The notes: generated from the letters alone by a model not told the origin. Positions 45,133-54,556 are shown, numbered from the stretch's first letter. The stretch: DNA of 64,000 bases from Azophilus sp026709365 (GCA_965200175.1 OZ241345.1:2418001-2482000), one strand, 5' to 3'. Program-made: numbers and translations.

Positions 45133-46554
45133 TCAAAGGTGGACCTTGCGGTTGCGGGTTTTGCGCTTCCGCAGCTTGCGGTGGCGCACCAGGCGGGCGC
45201 GCTGGCGCTGCTGACGCGGGCTTAGGACGTTGGCTCGCTCGGCATAGGGGTTGCCGCCGTTGCGCAGCACTAGGCGAACGGGGTTGCCGAGCAGATCGAA
45301 AGCCTCCCGAAAGCCGTTCTCCAAGTAGCGGACGTAGCTGGCGGGCAGCGCTTCGGCCTGGCTGCCGTGAATGCCGATCCGCGGCGGATGCTCGCCCAGC
45401 TTGTGCGCGTAGCGCAGCTTAATGGGGCGGCCGTGCTTCGAGGGCGGCGGATGCTCGCCGACCAAGCCGCCCAAGGCCCGGTTGAGGGCGGCGGTGCTGA
45501 CCGCGAACCGGCCGCGGCGAAAGACCGCCGCGGCCTCATCCACCAAGCGCCCAATGCCCTGGCCGCGCAGGGCGGATATGCAGCGCAGCGGCGCCCAGGG
45601 AATGAAGTCGAGCCGACGGTCGAGCGCCGCCCGACAACGGCGCCGCTCATCGCCGCTGAGCGCATCCCACTTGTTGACGGCCACCACCAGCCCGGCTCCC
45701 GCATCGGCGGCGAGCTTGAGGACGTGCAGATCCTGGTCCACCACCCCCTCTTCGCCATCGAGCACCAGCACGACGACATGGGCCCGTTCCATCGCATCGA
45801 GCGCCTTGACGACGGAGAACTTCTCAACGATGCCCGCCACCCGGCCCTTGCGCCGGACCCCAGCGGTGTCGATCAATAGAAAACGCTCGCCGCGCCGTTG
45901 GTAGGGAATCTCGATGGCGTCGCGGGTGGTGCCGGGGCGGTCGAGGACGATCTGCCGCCGCTCGCCAAGCAGCTGGTTCACCAAGGTCGATTTGCCGACG
46001 TTGGGGCGGCCGACGATGGCCGTGCGCATGGCCTGGGGCGCCGTCTCCGGCGCCGCCGGCCCTTCTTCGGGCAGCAGGCGCGCCAGAAAGGCGGTCAAGG
46101 CGGCGACCCCGCGCCCGTGGTTGGCCGCGATCCGGAAGGTGTCGGCAAAGCCAAGGCGGGCGAACTCCGAACCCGCCGCCTCGGCGTCAAGGCCGTCGAT
46201 CTTGTTGATGACCAGCACGATGCGCTTGCCGCTGCGCCGCAACTGCTCGGCAATGGCTTGATCGCCGGCGGTCAACCCCGCACGGGCATCGACCAGTAAC
46301 AGCGCGCAGTGGGCGTCGGCCAACGCCATCTCCGCCTGCTCGCCGATGAGCTCGGCGAACTCGCCGTCCGCACCCAAGCCGCCGGTGTCGATCAGCGCGC
46401 AGGGCTTGCCGCCGATCCGGGCGCGGCCGTAGCGCCGGTCCCGGGTCAGGCCAGGCACGTCGGCGACCAAGGCGTCCCGGCTGCCGGTGAGCCGATTGAA
46501 CAGAGTCGATTTGCCGACGTTGGGGCGGCCGACCAGCACGATTTGGGCGGTCAC
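45133..46554 (-). CDS. der: Ribosome-assembly GTPase Der (EngA), 473 aa
   Basis: Two tandem GTPase domains, each with GRPNVGKSTL (residues 9-16 and about 182-189), switch elements (DVPGLTRDRRYG, DRPGTTRDAIEIPY) and NKID / NKWD specificity motifs, then the KH-like C-terminal domain and a basic tail (RQQRQRARLVRHRKLRKRKTRNRKVHL). Der supports 50S subunit maturation. GTG start overlapping the bamB stop (GTGA). Last gene of the conserved operon. Confidence 0.97.
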   Translation of the reverse strand: MTAQIVLVGRPNVGKSTLFNRLTGSRDALVADVPGLTRDRRYGRARIGGKPCALIDTGGLGADGEFAELIGEQAEMALADAHCALLLVDARAGLTAGDQAIAEQLRRSGKRIVLVINKIDGLDAEAAGSEFARLGFADTFRIAANHGRGVAALTAFLARLLPEEGPAAPETAPQAMRTAIVGRPNVGKSTLVNQLLGERRQIVLDRPGTTRDAIEIPYQRRGERFLLIDTAGVRRKGRVAGIVEKFSVVKALDAMERAHVVVLVLDGEEGVVDQDLHVLKLAADAGAGLVVAVNKWDALSGDERRRCRAALDRRLDFIPWAPLRCISALRGQGIGRLVDEAAAVFRRGRFAVSTAALNRALGGLVGEHPPPSKHGRPIKLRYAHKLGEHPPRIGIHGSQAEALPASYVRYLENGFREAFDLLGNPVRLVLRNGGNPYAERANVLSPRQQRQRARLVRHRKLRKRKTRNRKVHL

Positions 46555-47948
46555 CGAGCCTCGATCTCGAGGGCGTGCAGGGCACCCGAATTGCCGAGGA
46601 CGTAGAGAGTGCGCCCATCAACCACCGCCATGCCGGAGCGCAGGCCGTCGCCATCGAGCTTGCGGCGGGCGAGAAAGCGGCCGTCGCTTTGGGCCAGCAC
46701 ATGCAGGTAGCCGTCGTCGTCGCCGACCACCAAGTAGTTGCTGAACGCCACCGGACTGGACAGCTTGCGGCGGTACAGCCCCTCCTGGCGCCACACCTCA
46801 TCGGCGGTCCGCTCGTCGATGGCGATCACCGCATCGGTGTCATCGACGACGTAGATTTGGCCGTATCCGGCGGCAAGGTCCAAGTAGCTCGAGGCCTCCT
46901 GTTGCCACACCGCGGTGCCATCGGCGGCCCGCAAGGCCTTCAGGCGCCCTTGGTAGGACACCGCATAGAGCAGCGGCCCGTTGATGAACGGCGAGGCGTC
47001 CACATCGACCATGCGGTCGAGTTCCGAACGGCCTTCCGGCAGCATCACCCGATGCTCCCAAAGCGGCTCGCCATTGCCGGTGCGGATGGCGCCGACCATG
47101 CCGTTGGCGAAGCCGGCATAGACGATGTCGCCGTTGAACACCGGCGAGGCGCTGCCGCGCAGGGTGAGCACCGGCACCTGGTTGTCGAAGCTCCAGCGCA
47201 CACTGCCGTCGGTCTGCTCCAGGGCCAGCAGCCGCCCGTCGATGGTTTGGACGAACACGGCCCCGTCGCCGGTCGCGGGCCGGCTGAGAATTTCCGCGCC
47301 GACCTGGCTTCGCCAGACCTCGCTGCCGTCGGCCGCCGACAGCGCCACCAGCGCCCCGCCAGTGGTGCCGACCAGCACGAAGCCGTCGCCGGCGCCGACG
47401 CCGCCGCTGACGAAGCTCGGATCCCGGCGATCAAAGAACCTGAACTGGACCCTCGGCACGAAGCGCCCCACGCCCGACCGGGGGGAGCGGTCGGCTCTCC
47501 CCTCCTGGGCGATGCGGGCGCGCCAGACGCGCTTGCCGGAAAAGCGGTCCCTGGCCTCGACGGTGCCGTAGCCGTCGGCGGCGTAGATGCGATCCGCCAA
47601 GGGCGCCGGATCCAGGCGCAGGTACTTGCGCCCCAATCCCTTGCCGATCTTGGCGCGCCACAGTGGCCGGATGCGCGCCTGGGGCTCGAAACTCACCAGC
47701 TCGGCGGGCTTGAGCTGATCCTCCTTGTCGTCCTTGCCGCCGATGCCAGGAATCCAGGAGAACCAGCTGCAGCCGCCCGCCAGGAGGCCAACGGCCAGCA
47801 CTGGCACGAGACGGGGAAGCATCCAACGGCGCTGGACGCCCCGGGGCGGGGCGACCGGGCGCCGAGGAGCGGCCTTGAACGGCATTCGGATCGAGGGCCT
47901 TGCCAGCTTCAGGGCAGCCGACCGGCCAAAATGGAAATGGCCGCTCAT
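46551..47948 (-). CDS. bamB: Outer-membrane assembly lipoprotein BamB, up to 465 aa
   Basis: An eight-bladed PQQ-type beta-propeller with repeated GDGFVLVGTTGGALVALSAADGSEVWRSQVG-like blades. A lipoprotein signal, MLPRLVPVLAVGLLAGGCSW, starts at Met43 of the longest frame (47822). The ATG at 47948 overlaps the yfgM stop (ATGA) and has GGAGG upstream, so translation may begin there with a 42-residue basic lead, or at 47822. BamB supports beta-barrel insertion as part of the BAM complex. The yfgM-bamB-der order is the gammaproteobacterial one. Confidence 0.94.
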   Translation of the reverse strand: MSGHFHFGRSAALKLARPSIRMPFKAAPRRPVAPPRGVQRRWMLPRLVPVLAVGLLAGGCSWFSWIPGIGGKDDKEDQLKPAELVSFEPQARIRPLWRAKIGKGLGRKYLRLDPAPLADRIYAADGYGTVEARDRFSGKRVWRARIAQEGRADRSPRSGVGRFVPRVQFRFFDRRDPSFVSGGVGAGDGFVLVGTTGGALVALSAADGSEVWRSQVGAEILSRPATGDGAVFVQTIDGRLLALEQTDGSVRWSFDNQVPVLTLRGSASPVFNGDIVYAGFANGMVGAIRTGNGEPLWEHRVMLPEGRSELDRMVDVDASPFINGPLLYAVSYQGRLKALRAADGTAVWQQEASSYLDLAAGYGQIYVVDDTDAVIAIDERTADEVWRQEGLYRRKLSSPVAFSNYLVVGDDDGYLHVLAQSDGRFLARRKLDGDGLRSGMAVVDGRTLYVLGNSGALHALEIEAR

Positions 47949-48643
47949 TCCGGCGGGGCCTCCGCGCCGTCCGGCTCAGATTCCGCAACCTCCGGCTGGG
48001 GTGCCGCCGGCTGGGCGGCGGGCTGCTCAGGCGGCGCCGTGTCGTTGATCTTGATGTCCAAGATGGGCCGCTCACGATCATCGCCCATCTCCTGGCGCGC
48101 GGAGCGGTAGGCCTCATGGGCGAGGGCGCGCTCGCCCCGCGCTGCGTGAATGTCGCCCTTAAGCTCCTGGGCCAGCCCCCGGTAGCCGCTGCCGCGCACA
48201 CCGGCCAAAACGGCCAGCGCCGCCGCGCCGTCACCGCCCTGCTGATGCAGCCGGGCCAGACGAATGCGGGCCAGATCCTGAAGCGGACTCGGCGAATCGG
48301 CGTCGATGACGCGCTGCAGGTAGGCCGATGCGGCCTCGATGCGGTCGGCTTCGACAGCTTCCCGGGCCCGGTGCAGCAGGGTGAAGGCTTGGTAGGCGTT
48401 GCCTTCGACGCTCTCGTCAAGCTGCTCGGCAAAGGCAATGCGGGCGTCGCCTTCCGACGCCAGGAAGGACTCATAGACGTCCGATGCGGACTGGCGCGCC
48501 TCGGTCGTCGATTGGTCGTACCAGCGCCACCCGACCAGCCCGGCCACCGCCAACGCCAAGCCGGCCAGCAGGCCGGTCCCGTTGCGGCCCCACCAGCCCT
48601 TGAGCCGCTCAAGCTGCTCTTCCTCACTGAGATAGTCGGACAC
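47945..48643 (-). CDS. yfgM: YfgM-like TPR membrane protein, 232 aa
   Basis: Typical start MSDYLSEEEQLERLKGWWGRNGTGLLAGLALAVAGLVGWRWYDQ: cytosolic helix then one membrane anchor. A periplasmic TPR domain follows (FLASEGDARIAFAEQLDESVEGNAYQAFTLLHRAREAVEADRIEAASAYLQRVIDAD...), ending in a Pro/Glu-rich tail. YfgM binds SecYEG and passes substrates to periplasmic chaperones. Overlaps bamB by 4 nt; 47 nt after hisS. Confidence 0.92.
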   Translation of the reverse strand: MSDYLSEEEQLERLKGWWGRNGTGLLAGLALAVAGLVGWRWYDQSTTEARQSASDVYESFLASEGDARIAFAEQLDESVEGNAYQAFTLLHRAREAVEADRIEAASAYLQRVIDADSPSPLQDLARIRLARLHQQGGDGAAALAVLAGVRGSGYRGLAQELKGDIHAARGERALAHEAYRSARQEMGDDRERPILDIKINDTAPPEQPAAQPAAPQPEVAESEPDGAEAPPE

Positions 48644-48690
48644 TCACCGCACTCCTGACCGCGTCCAAAATCGGATCGTCCCCACCCGGA

Positions 48691-49962
48691 TCAAGCCGCT
48701 TCGCCCAGCAGGCGCTCAATGACGGCTTTCGCGGTCAGCGCTTGCTGGGGGGCGCCGGAGCGCAGATCCTTGAAGGTCACGCGATTGTCCCTCAATTCAT
48801 CTTCCCCAAACAACAGCGCCCAGCGGGCGCCGCACTGATTGGCGCGCTTCAGCTGGCTCTTGAGGCTGCCGCCGCCGGCATGCACCCGGAAGCGCAGCCC
48901 CGGCAACCCGTTCCGCAGCCGCTGCACGGCGGCCAGGACAACGCCCTGCCGCCGCGGCTCAAGGACGCAGCAATACACATCGACCGCCGGCGCGGGAGCC
49001 GGCTCGTCAAGCGCCAGCCGCAGCATCGCCACGCGCTCCAGCCCCAACGCGAAACCCGCCGCCGCGGTCGGCTTGCCGCCGATGGTCTCAACGAGGCCGT
49101 CGTAGCGGCCCCCGGCGCAGACCGTGCCTTGGGCGCCCAGGCGCTTGGTGGTCCATTCAAAGACCGTCCGGCCGTAGTAGTCCAAGCCGCGCACCAAGCG
49201 CGGATTCAGCACATAGGCGATGCCCAACTCATCGAGCAGCCCCTTGAGCGCCGCAAAGTGGGCAGCGCTGTCGTCGTCGATGTAATCGTCGAAGCTGGGG
49301 GCGTCGGCCAGCAGCGCTTGGGTGGCCGGGAGCTTGCTGTCCAGAATGCGCAGCGGATTGCGGTCCAGGCGGCGGGCGCTGTCGGCATCGAGGGCTGCGC
49401 GATGCGGCCTGAGATGAGCGGCCAAGGCATCGCGCCAAGCGGCCCGGGCGGCCGGTGCGCCCAGCGTGTTGAGCTCAAGTTGAATCTCGCCGCTGAGGCC
49501 CAATGCCCGCCAGATCTCCGTGCCCATCTGGATCAGCTCCGCATCCACGTCCGGCCCCGGCGGCCCGAAGGCCTCCACGCCGATTTGGTGGAACTGGCGG
49601 AAGCGGCCCTTCTGCGGACGCTCATGGCGAAACATGGGGCCGCGGTAGAACACCCGCTGCGCCTGATTGCGCAGCAGGCCGCTCTCCAGCAGGGCCCGGG
49701 CGCAGGAGGCGGTGCCCTCCGGGCGCAGCGAGAGGCTGCTGCCGTCGCGGTCGATGAGGCTGTACATCTCCTTTTCGACGATGTCGGTCGCCGCGCCGAC
49801 GCTGCGGGCGAAGAGCTCGGTCATCTCCAGCAAGGGCAGGCGCACTTCCTCGTAGGCAAAGCCATCGAGCACCTGGACGATCCGCTCCTCCAGCGCGCGC
49901 CAGCGCCGGGCCTCTTCGGGCAGCAGGTCGCGCATGCCCCGCACCAAGCGGACCACCGCCAC
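48691..49962 (-). CDS. hisS: Histidyl-tRNA synthetase, 423 aa
   Basis: The GTG at 49962, sharing one base with the rodZ stop, gives the normal length and the usual start near VRLVRGMRDLLPEEARRW. Class II motifs: motif 1 in the N-terminal part, RSVGAATDIVEKEMYSLIDRDGSSLSLRPEGTASCARAL, FYRGPMFRHERPQKGRFRQFHQIGVEAFG (motif 2), the histidine loops LVRGLDYYGRTVFEW and GGRYDGLVE, and GFALGLERV (motif 3), then an anticodon-binding domain. Confidence 0.97.
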   Translation of the reverse strand: MAVVRLVRGMRDLLPEEARRWRALEERIVQVLDGFAYEEVRLPLLEMTELFARSVGAATDIVEKEMYSLIDRDGSSLSLRPEGTASCARALLESGLLRNQAQRVFYRGPMFRHERPQKGRFRQFHQIGVEAFGPPGPDVDAELIQMGTEIWRALGLSGEIQLELNTLGAPAARAAWRDALAAHLRPHRAALDADSARRLDRNPLRILDSKLPATQALLADAPSFDDYIDDDSAAHFAALKGLLDELGIAYVLNPRLVRGLDYYGRTVFEWTTKRLGAQGTVCAGGRYDGLVETIGGKPTAAAGFALGLERVAMLRLALDEPAPAPAVDVYCCVLEPRRQGVVLAAVQRLRNGLPGLRFRVHAGGGSLKSQLKRANQCGARWALLFGEDELRDNRVTFKDLRSGAPQQALTAKAVIERLLGEAA

Positions 49963-50333
49963 TAGTCCGACAGCAGGGCCAAGGCGGCCACCATGGCAGC
50001 CAGGACCGAAACGGCGCCGGCGGCCCACCAAGCCGAGCCGCGCCGGCTCTCCAGCGTCTGGATCGCCGAGGATTCACCCTTGGCCTGGGTCACGGTGGCG
50101 CTGCGGCCATCGTCCAGCAGCTCCTCCGCCGGCAAGCCCATCAACCGGGCGTAGGCGCGAACGTAGCCGCGCACGAACACGGGCGCCGGCAGCCGCTCCC
50201 AATCGTTGGCCTCCAAGGCCGTCACCACCGCCGACGAGAGCTTGAGCCGATCAGCCACTTGGGGGACGCTGAGCTTGCGCGCCTGGCGCGCCGCCTGCAG
50301 CGCGACGCCAGGGCCTTCCTTGGCCGCGGCCAC
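49962..50333 (-). CDS. rodZ: RodZ-like HTH membrane protein, short form, 123 aa
   Basis: The N-terminal helix-turn-helix (LQAARQARKLSVPQVADRLKLSSAVVTALEANDWERLPAPVFVRGYVRAYARLMGL) is the RodZ cytoplasmic domain that binds MreB. A short linker and one membrane helix (WWAAGAVSVLAAMVAALALL) follow, and the protein ends there. The periplasmic DUF4115 domain of full RodZ (over 300 aa) is missing. GTG start 2 nt after rlmN. Position between rlmN and hisS is the RodZ position in gammaproteobacteria. Confidence 0.85.
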   Translation of the reverse strand: MAAAKEGPGVALQAARQARKLSVPQVADRLKLSSAVVTALEANDWERLPAPVFVRGYVRAYARLMGLPAEELLDDGRSATVTQAKGESSAIQTLESRRGSAWWAAGAVSVLAAMVAALALLSD

Positions 50334-50335
50334 GA

Positions 50336-51424
50336 TCAGCCTGCCTGCGCCATGCGCAGCCGCGCAACGTAGCGGGACTGGCGCCGAGTCCGGTCGTTGA
50401 CCGAGCCCGTCAACTGGCCGCAGGCGGCGCCGATGTCGTCGCCGCGGGTGGTGCGCAGCATGGCCGCATGGCCGGCGTCGAGAAGCGCGGTTTGAAAGGC
50501 GCGCACGGCGCCGGGCGCCGGGCGCTCAAAGCCCGATGCCGGAAACGGGTTGAACGGGATGAGGTTGATCTTGCAGCGCAGGCCGCGCAGCAGCTGCGCC
50601 AGCGCCCGCGCCTGGGCGAGGCTGTCGTTGACGCCCTTGAGCAGGGTGTACTCCACCGTCAGGGCGCGGCGTTCGCCCAAGCCAGCGACGTAATGGCGGC
50701 AGGCGGCCAGCAGTTCGCGCAGGGGATACTTGCGGTTGATGGGCACGAGCTCGTCACGCAGCGCGTCATCCGGCGCGTGCAGGGACACCGCCAGGGACAC
50801 GTCGCTGACCTTGGCCAGGTCGTAGATGGCCGGAACGACGCCGGCCGTGGAAATCGTCACCCGGCGCTTGGAGATGCCGAAGGCCAAATCGTCCATCATC
50901 AGATTGACGGCGCGGACCACCGCATCGAAGTTGAGCAGCGGCTCGCCCATGCCCATGAGCACCACGTTGCTGACGCTCCGGCCCTCGGCCTTGAGCGCCT
51001 CGTTGGCCAGCCAAACCTGGCCGATGATCTCCGCCGTGGTGAGGTTGCCGTTGAAGCCCTGCTTGCCAGTGGCGCAAAAGCGGCAATCGAGGACGCAGCC
51101 CGCTTGCGAGGAGACGCACAGCGTGTTGCGGCCCGCTTCGGGAATCAGCACCGTCTCCACCGCATCGCCTTGGCCGACGCCCATCGCCCATTTGACGGTA
51201 CCGTCCGCCGAGTCGCGCCGGGACCGGGCCTCGGGCGCCGCCAAGGTCGCCGTCTCCGCCAGCCAAGCGCGCAGGCTCTTGGCGAGATCGGTCATGGCGG
51301 AGAAGTCCCGAACGCCGCGGTGATAGACCCACTTCATGATCTGGCGGGCGCGAAACGCCTTGTGCCCCGCCGCTTGGAAGGCCGCTTCCAAGCCCGTCCG
51401 GTCATAGTCGAATAGGTTGCGCAT
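50336..51424 (-). CDS. rlmN: Dual-specificity 23S rRNA/tRNA adenine-C2 methyltransferase RlmN, 362 aa
   Basis: Start at ATG 51424 (MRNLFDYDRTGLEAAF). Radical-SAM cluster CVLDCRFC (C110, C114, C117), GMGEPLLNFDAVVRAV, and the C-terminal catalytic Cys in GDDIGAACGQL (C335). It methylates A2503 of 23S rRNA and A37 of some tRNAs. 10 nt after ndk. Normal length. Confidence 0.97.
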   Translation of the reverse strand: MRNLFDYDRTGLEAAFQAAGHKAFRARQIMKWVYHRGVRDFSAMTDLAKSLRAWLAETATLAAPEARSRRDSADGTVKWAMGVGQGDAVETVLIPEAGRNTLCVSSQAGCVLDCRFCATGKQGFNGNLTTAEIIGQVWLANEALKAEGRSVSNVVLMGMGEPLLNFDAVVRAVNLMMDDLAFGISKRRVTISTAGVVPAIYDLAKVSDVSLAVSLHAPDDALRDELVPINRKYPLRELLAACRHYVAGLGERRALTVEYTLLKGVNDSLAQARALAQLLRGLRCKINLIPFNPFPASGFERPAPGAVRAFQTALLDAGHAAMLRTTRGDDIGAACGQLTGSVNDRTRRQSRYVARLRMAQAG

Positions 51425-51434
51425 CGGGGCGGCC

Positions 51435-51863
51435 TTAGGGGCCGAAGGGAATCTCCGAGGGTTCGAAGAAGTAGGCGATCTCGCGGCGGGCCGACGCCGG
51501 GGCGTCCGAGCCATGCACCGAGTTGGCGTCAAGGGATTCGGCGAAGTCCGCCCGGATGGTTCCCGGCGCGGCTTGTGCCGGGTTGGTGGCGCCCATCAGC
51601 CGACGGTTCACCGCGATGGCGTCCTCGCCCTCCAGGACCTGCACCATGACCGGGCCGGAGGTCATGTAGGCGCACAGCGCCGCGTAAAACGGCTTGCCCT
51701 GGTGCTCGGCGTAGAAGCCTGCGGCCTGGGCCGCATCGAGCCGCAGCATCTTGGCGGCGACGATCCTCAAGCCGCCGCGCTCAAAGCGCGAGTAGATCTC
51801 GCCGATGAGGTTGCGCGCCACCGCATCGGGCTTGACGATGGATAAAGTGCGCTCGACAGCCAT
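51435..51863 (-). CDS. ndk: Nucleoside-diphosphate kinase, 142 aa
   Basis: Complete NDK: ERTLSIVKPDAVARNLIGEIYSRFE, ATNPAQAAPGTIRADFA, and the phospho-His loop NSVHGSDAPASARREIAYFF (H117). Balances NTP/dNTP pools. First gene of the operon running to der. Confidence 0.97.
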   Translation of the reverse strand: MAVERTLSIVKPDAVARNLIGEIYSRFERGGLRIVAAKMLRLDAAQAAGFYAEHQGKPFYAALCAYMTSGPVMVQVLEGEDAIAVNRRLMGATNPAQAAPGTIRADFAESLDANSVHGSDAPASARREIAYFFEPSEIPFGP

Positions 51864-51963
51864 GGGGATCTCCGCAATGTCCGCTCAATTCAGGCTAGAT
51901 TCAGGCCAGGCGCAGGCAAGGCGCGTTCAGCGCGCAACCTTCGGCCCTGCCTTCGGGGCGCGG

Positions 51964-51969
51964 ATTATA
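51964..51969 (-). promoter_or_regulatory. Perfect TATAAT -10 box ahead of the ndk-der operon
   Basis: On the minus strand TATAAT (51969-51964) sits in the palindrome GGCGCG-(7 nt)-CGCGCC, about 100 nt upstream of the ndk start. No good -35 box is visible (nearest TGTTCA at 51991-51986). The flanking inverted repeat could be a repressor site. The remaining 51864-52150 spacer shows nothing else. Confidence 0.45.
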
Positions 51970-52150
51970 CGCGCCGCAAGAGGGCTGAACACTCTCCATC
52001 GCCCGCCAGACCTTCAGCCATTCCCATTCATGCCTCAAAAAACCCAGACAACCCCATTGCGCAGGCTGGCTGTTCCCCTTCGCATCGCTCCGAGAACGGA
52101 TGGCAACGGAGTGAAACTTCCGGGCCCGAACGCCGCATTGCGGACTGCCG

Positions 52151-52924
52151 CTAAATCTCCTGGAAGTCCCCGTGGCGGCCCTTGCCGGTCGCAAAGCGCG
52201 CGGCACCCCGCCGGGTTTCGCCGGAGGCGAGCACCTCCAGGCCAAGGCGGGTCTCCTCGGCAAGCGCCTCGTCAAGCGACAGCGACCATTGCCGATAGGA
52301 GGACAGCCGGTCGTTGCGCAGACAGAGCTGGGGAAAGGCGGTGAGGCTCTCGGCCAACGCCAGGGCCGCATCCAAGGCTTGGCCCGGCGGCGCCAAGCGG
52401 TTCGCCAAGCCCATGGCCTTGGCCTCCTCCCCGGCCACGCCACGGCCGGTGAGGATCAGGTCCAGCGCATGGCTGTGGCCGACCAAGCGGGTCAAGCGGA
52501 TGGTGCCCCCATCGACCAAGGGAACCCCCCAACGGCGGCAGTACACGCCGAACACCGCATCCTCGGCGGCGACCCGCAGGTCGCACCAAAGCGCCAACTC
52601 CAGTCCACCGGCCACGGCAAAGCCTTCCACTGCGGCAATCACCGGCTTCGACAGCAGCATGCGCGTACAGCCCAACGGCCCGCGCCCTTCGGGCGCCAGC
52701 TTCGGCGCGCCCCGGCCCGCAGAGACGGCCTTGAGGTCGGCGCCCGCGCAGAACACGCCGTCCGCGCCGGTCAGCACCGCAACGTCAAGGCCGCCGTCGG
52801 CATCGAAGCGGGCGAACGCATCGGCCAGCCCGTCCGCCGTTTCGCCATCGACGGCATTGCGGACTTCAGGACGATTGATGGTCACCAGGGCGATCCGGCC
52901 ATGGTTTGTTGATTCGACTTTCAT
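52151..52924 (-). CDS. Crotonase/enoyl-CoA hydratase family protein, 257 aa
   Basis: GRIALVTINRPEVRNAVD, VLTGADGVFCAGADLKAVSAG (oxyanion strand), KPVIAAVEGFAVAGGLELALWCDLRVAAEDAVFGVYCRRWGVPLVDGGTIRLTRLVG. The YCRRWGVPLVDGG stretch is typical of the crotonase subgroup that hydrates or isomerises acyl-CoAs; the second catalytic Glu position holds Asp/Gly-like residues, so hydratase activity is not assured. Monocistronic by context. Confidence 0.9.
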   Translation of the reverse strand: MKVESTNHGRIALVTINRPEVRNAVDGETADGLADAFARFDADGGLDVAVLTGADGVFCAGADLKAVSAGRGAPKLAPEGRGPLGCTRMLLSKPVIAAVEGFAVAGGLELALWCDLRVAAEDAVFGVYCRRWGVPLVDGGTIRLTRLVGHSHALDLILTGRGVAGEEAKAMGLANRLAPPGQALDAALALAESLTAFPQLCLRNDRLSSYRQWSLSLDEALAEETRLGLEVLASGETRRGAARFATGKGRHGDFQEI

Positions 52925-52969
52925 TGTTTCATCCTCCCTATTTGACCGGGCGCATCACCGGGCGCTTGA

Positions 52970-53255
52970 AGTGTGCGGGCTCGGAAACCCATCGGAATCC
53001 GACCTAAGCGACGAGCGCGGAGTTTCGCGCAGCGAAACTCCATCCGCGACCGTCAGGTCGCGCATGAAGTGGACGCCTTGGGCCGACTGCTGCATACTCA
53101 GCCGCAATCATCGCACAGCAAACGACAAGGCGCGGTGCGGCAGTGGCTCAGTTTGACTTTGGCTGGGCTTGCGCGGGCGGCGCTCTGAAGAGCGCCACTG
53201 CGGGGGCGGGACGCCCTCAACCGAACCACGACGATGACGTGAATCAAACCAAGTC
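52970..53255 (+). repeat. Family 1 and family 2 repeats side by side
   Basis: The 486-nt spacer before iscS holds a family 1 copy (52972-53068: GTGCGGGCTCGGAAACCCAT, GACCTAAGCGACGAGCGCGGA, the GAGTTTCGC palindrome, then CGACC-GTCA-GGTCG) and a family 2 copy (53140-53255) whose ends CAGTGGCTCAGTTTGACTTT and GTGAATCAAACCAAGTCACTG are near-complementary, so the whole copy can fold. The rest to 53410 is not recognisable. Confidence 0.75.
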
Positions 53256-53410
53256 ACTGCTCAGGGTGCCATGCGCTTGACGACCAAGCGCCGCCATGGC
53301 GAACAGGTCGTTTCGGGCCAGGACGCCCACCGCTTGGGCGGAATCGCCGGAGTCACCCCGATCAACTCAACCATCACAATCACCTCAAACACCACAGGGG
53401 CGAACTCGAA

Positions 53411-54556
53411 GTGCGCAAGGCGGTTTACCTAGACTATTCGGCCACCACGCCGGTGGACCCCCAGGTGGCGGCCAAGATGAACGCCTGCCTGCTTGCCGAG
53501 GGCAACTTCGGCAACCCGGCCTCGCGCAGCCACGCCTTCGGCTGGCATGCCGAAGAGGCGGTGGAGGCGGCCCGCGCCGACGTGGCCCGGCTGCTGAACG
53601 CCGACCCGCGGGAGATCGTCTGGACCTCCGGCGCCACCGAATCGGACAATCTGGCCATCAAGGGCCTAGCCGAAGGCGCATCCCGCCGCCACATCGTCAC
53701 CGGCGCCATCGAACACAAGGCGGTGCTCGACACCTGCACCCACCTTGAATCCCAAGGCTTCGAGGTCACTCGGCTCGCGCCCCCGGCGGACGGCATCATC
53801 CGCCCCGAGCAGGTGGCCGAGGCGCTGCGCAAGGACACCCTGCTGGTCTCCCTGATGCACGCCAACAACGAAATCGGCGTGGTCAACGACGTCGCCGCCA
53901 TCGGCCAAGTCTGCCGCGCCGCCGGGGTTCGCTTCCACGTTGACGCCGCCCAGAGCGCCGGCAAGCTTCCCCTGGACGTGCAGGCCATGGCCATCGACCT
54001 CATCAGCCTGTCGGCGCACAAGATGTACGGCCCGAAGGGCGTCGGCGCACTGTACGTGCGCCGGGAGCCGCCGATGCGCCTGCGCCCGCAGATGCACGGC
54101 GGCGGCCACGAGCGCGGCATGCGCTCCGGCACCTTGGCCACCCACCAAGCGGTGGGCATGGGCGAGGCCTGCGCCATCCTGGGCCGGGTGATGGAGACCG
54201 AGAACGCCCGCATTCTGGCCCTGCGCAAGCGCCTGTGGTCGCACTTGAAGCAGGCGCCCGGAGCGGTGCTGAACGGCGACGAGGACCGGCGGCTGCCCGG
54301 CAACCTCAACGTCGGCTTCGCCGGCATCGACGGGGAAACCCTGCTGATGGCCCTCGACGACATCGCCGTCTCCAGCGGCTCCGCCTGCACGTCCGCCAGC
54401 GTCGAGCCGTCCTACGTCCTGCGCGCCCTCGGCGTCCCCGACGCGATTGCCCATGCCAGCCTGCGCTTCACCGTCGGCCGCTTCACCACCGAGGCGGAGG
54501 TGGACTACGCAGCCCAGCGGGTGGTGGAGGTGGTGTCGGGGCTTAGCGGCCTTTGA
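53411..54556 (+). CDS. iscS: Cysteine desulfurase IscS, 381 aa
   Basis: GTG start giving MRKAVYLDYSATTPVDPQVAAKM, the family's standard beginning. PLP lysine in LISLSAHKMYGPKG (K204), cofactor His in EHKAVL, and the mobile-loop active Cys in SSGSACTSASVEPSYVLRALG (C326). It supplies sulfur for Fe-S cluster and tRNA thiolation. It is the IscS (group I) type. No iscR, iscU or hscBA beside it; a selenoprotein gene elsewhere in the window gives it a second possible role in selenium delivery, which is inference. Confidence 0.95.
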   Translation: MRKAVYLDYSATTPVDPQVAAKMNACLLAEGNFGNPASRSHAFGWHAEEAVEAARADVARLLNADPREIVWTSGATESDNLAIKGLAEGASRRHIVTGAIEHKAVLDTCTHLESQGFEVTRLAPPADGIIRPEQVAEALRKDTLLVSLMHANNEIGVVNDVAAIGQVCRAAGVRFHVDAAQSAGKLPLDVQAMAIDLISLSAHKMYGPKGVGALYVRREPPMRLRPQMHGGGHERGMRSGTLATHQAVGMGEACAILGRVMETENARILALRKRLWSHLKQAPGAVLNGDEDRRLPGNLNVGFAGIDGETLLMALDDIAVSSGSACTSASVEPSYVLRALGVPDAIAHASLRFTVGRFTTEAEVDYAAQRVVEVVSGLSGL

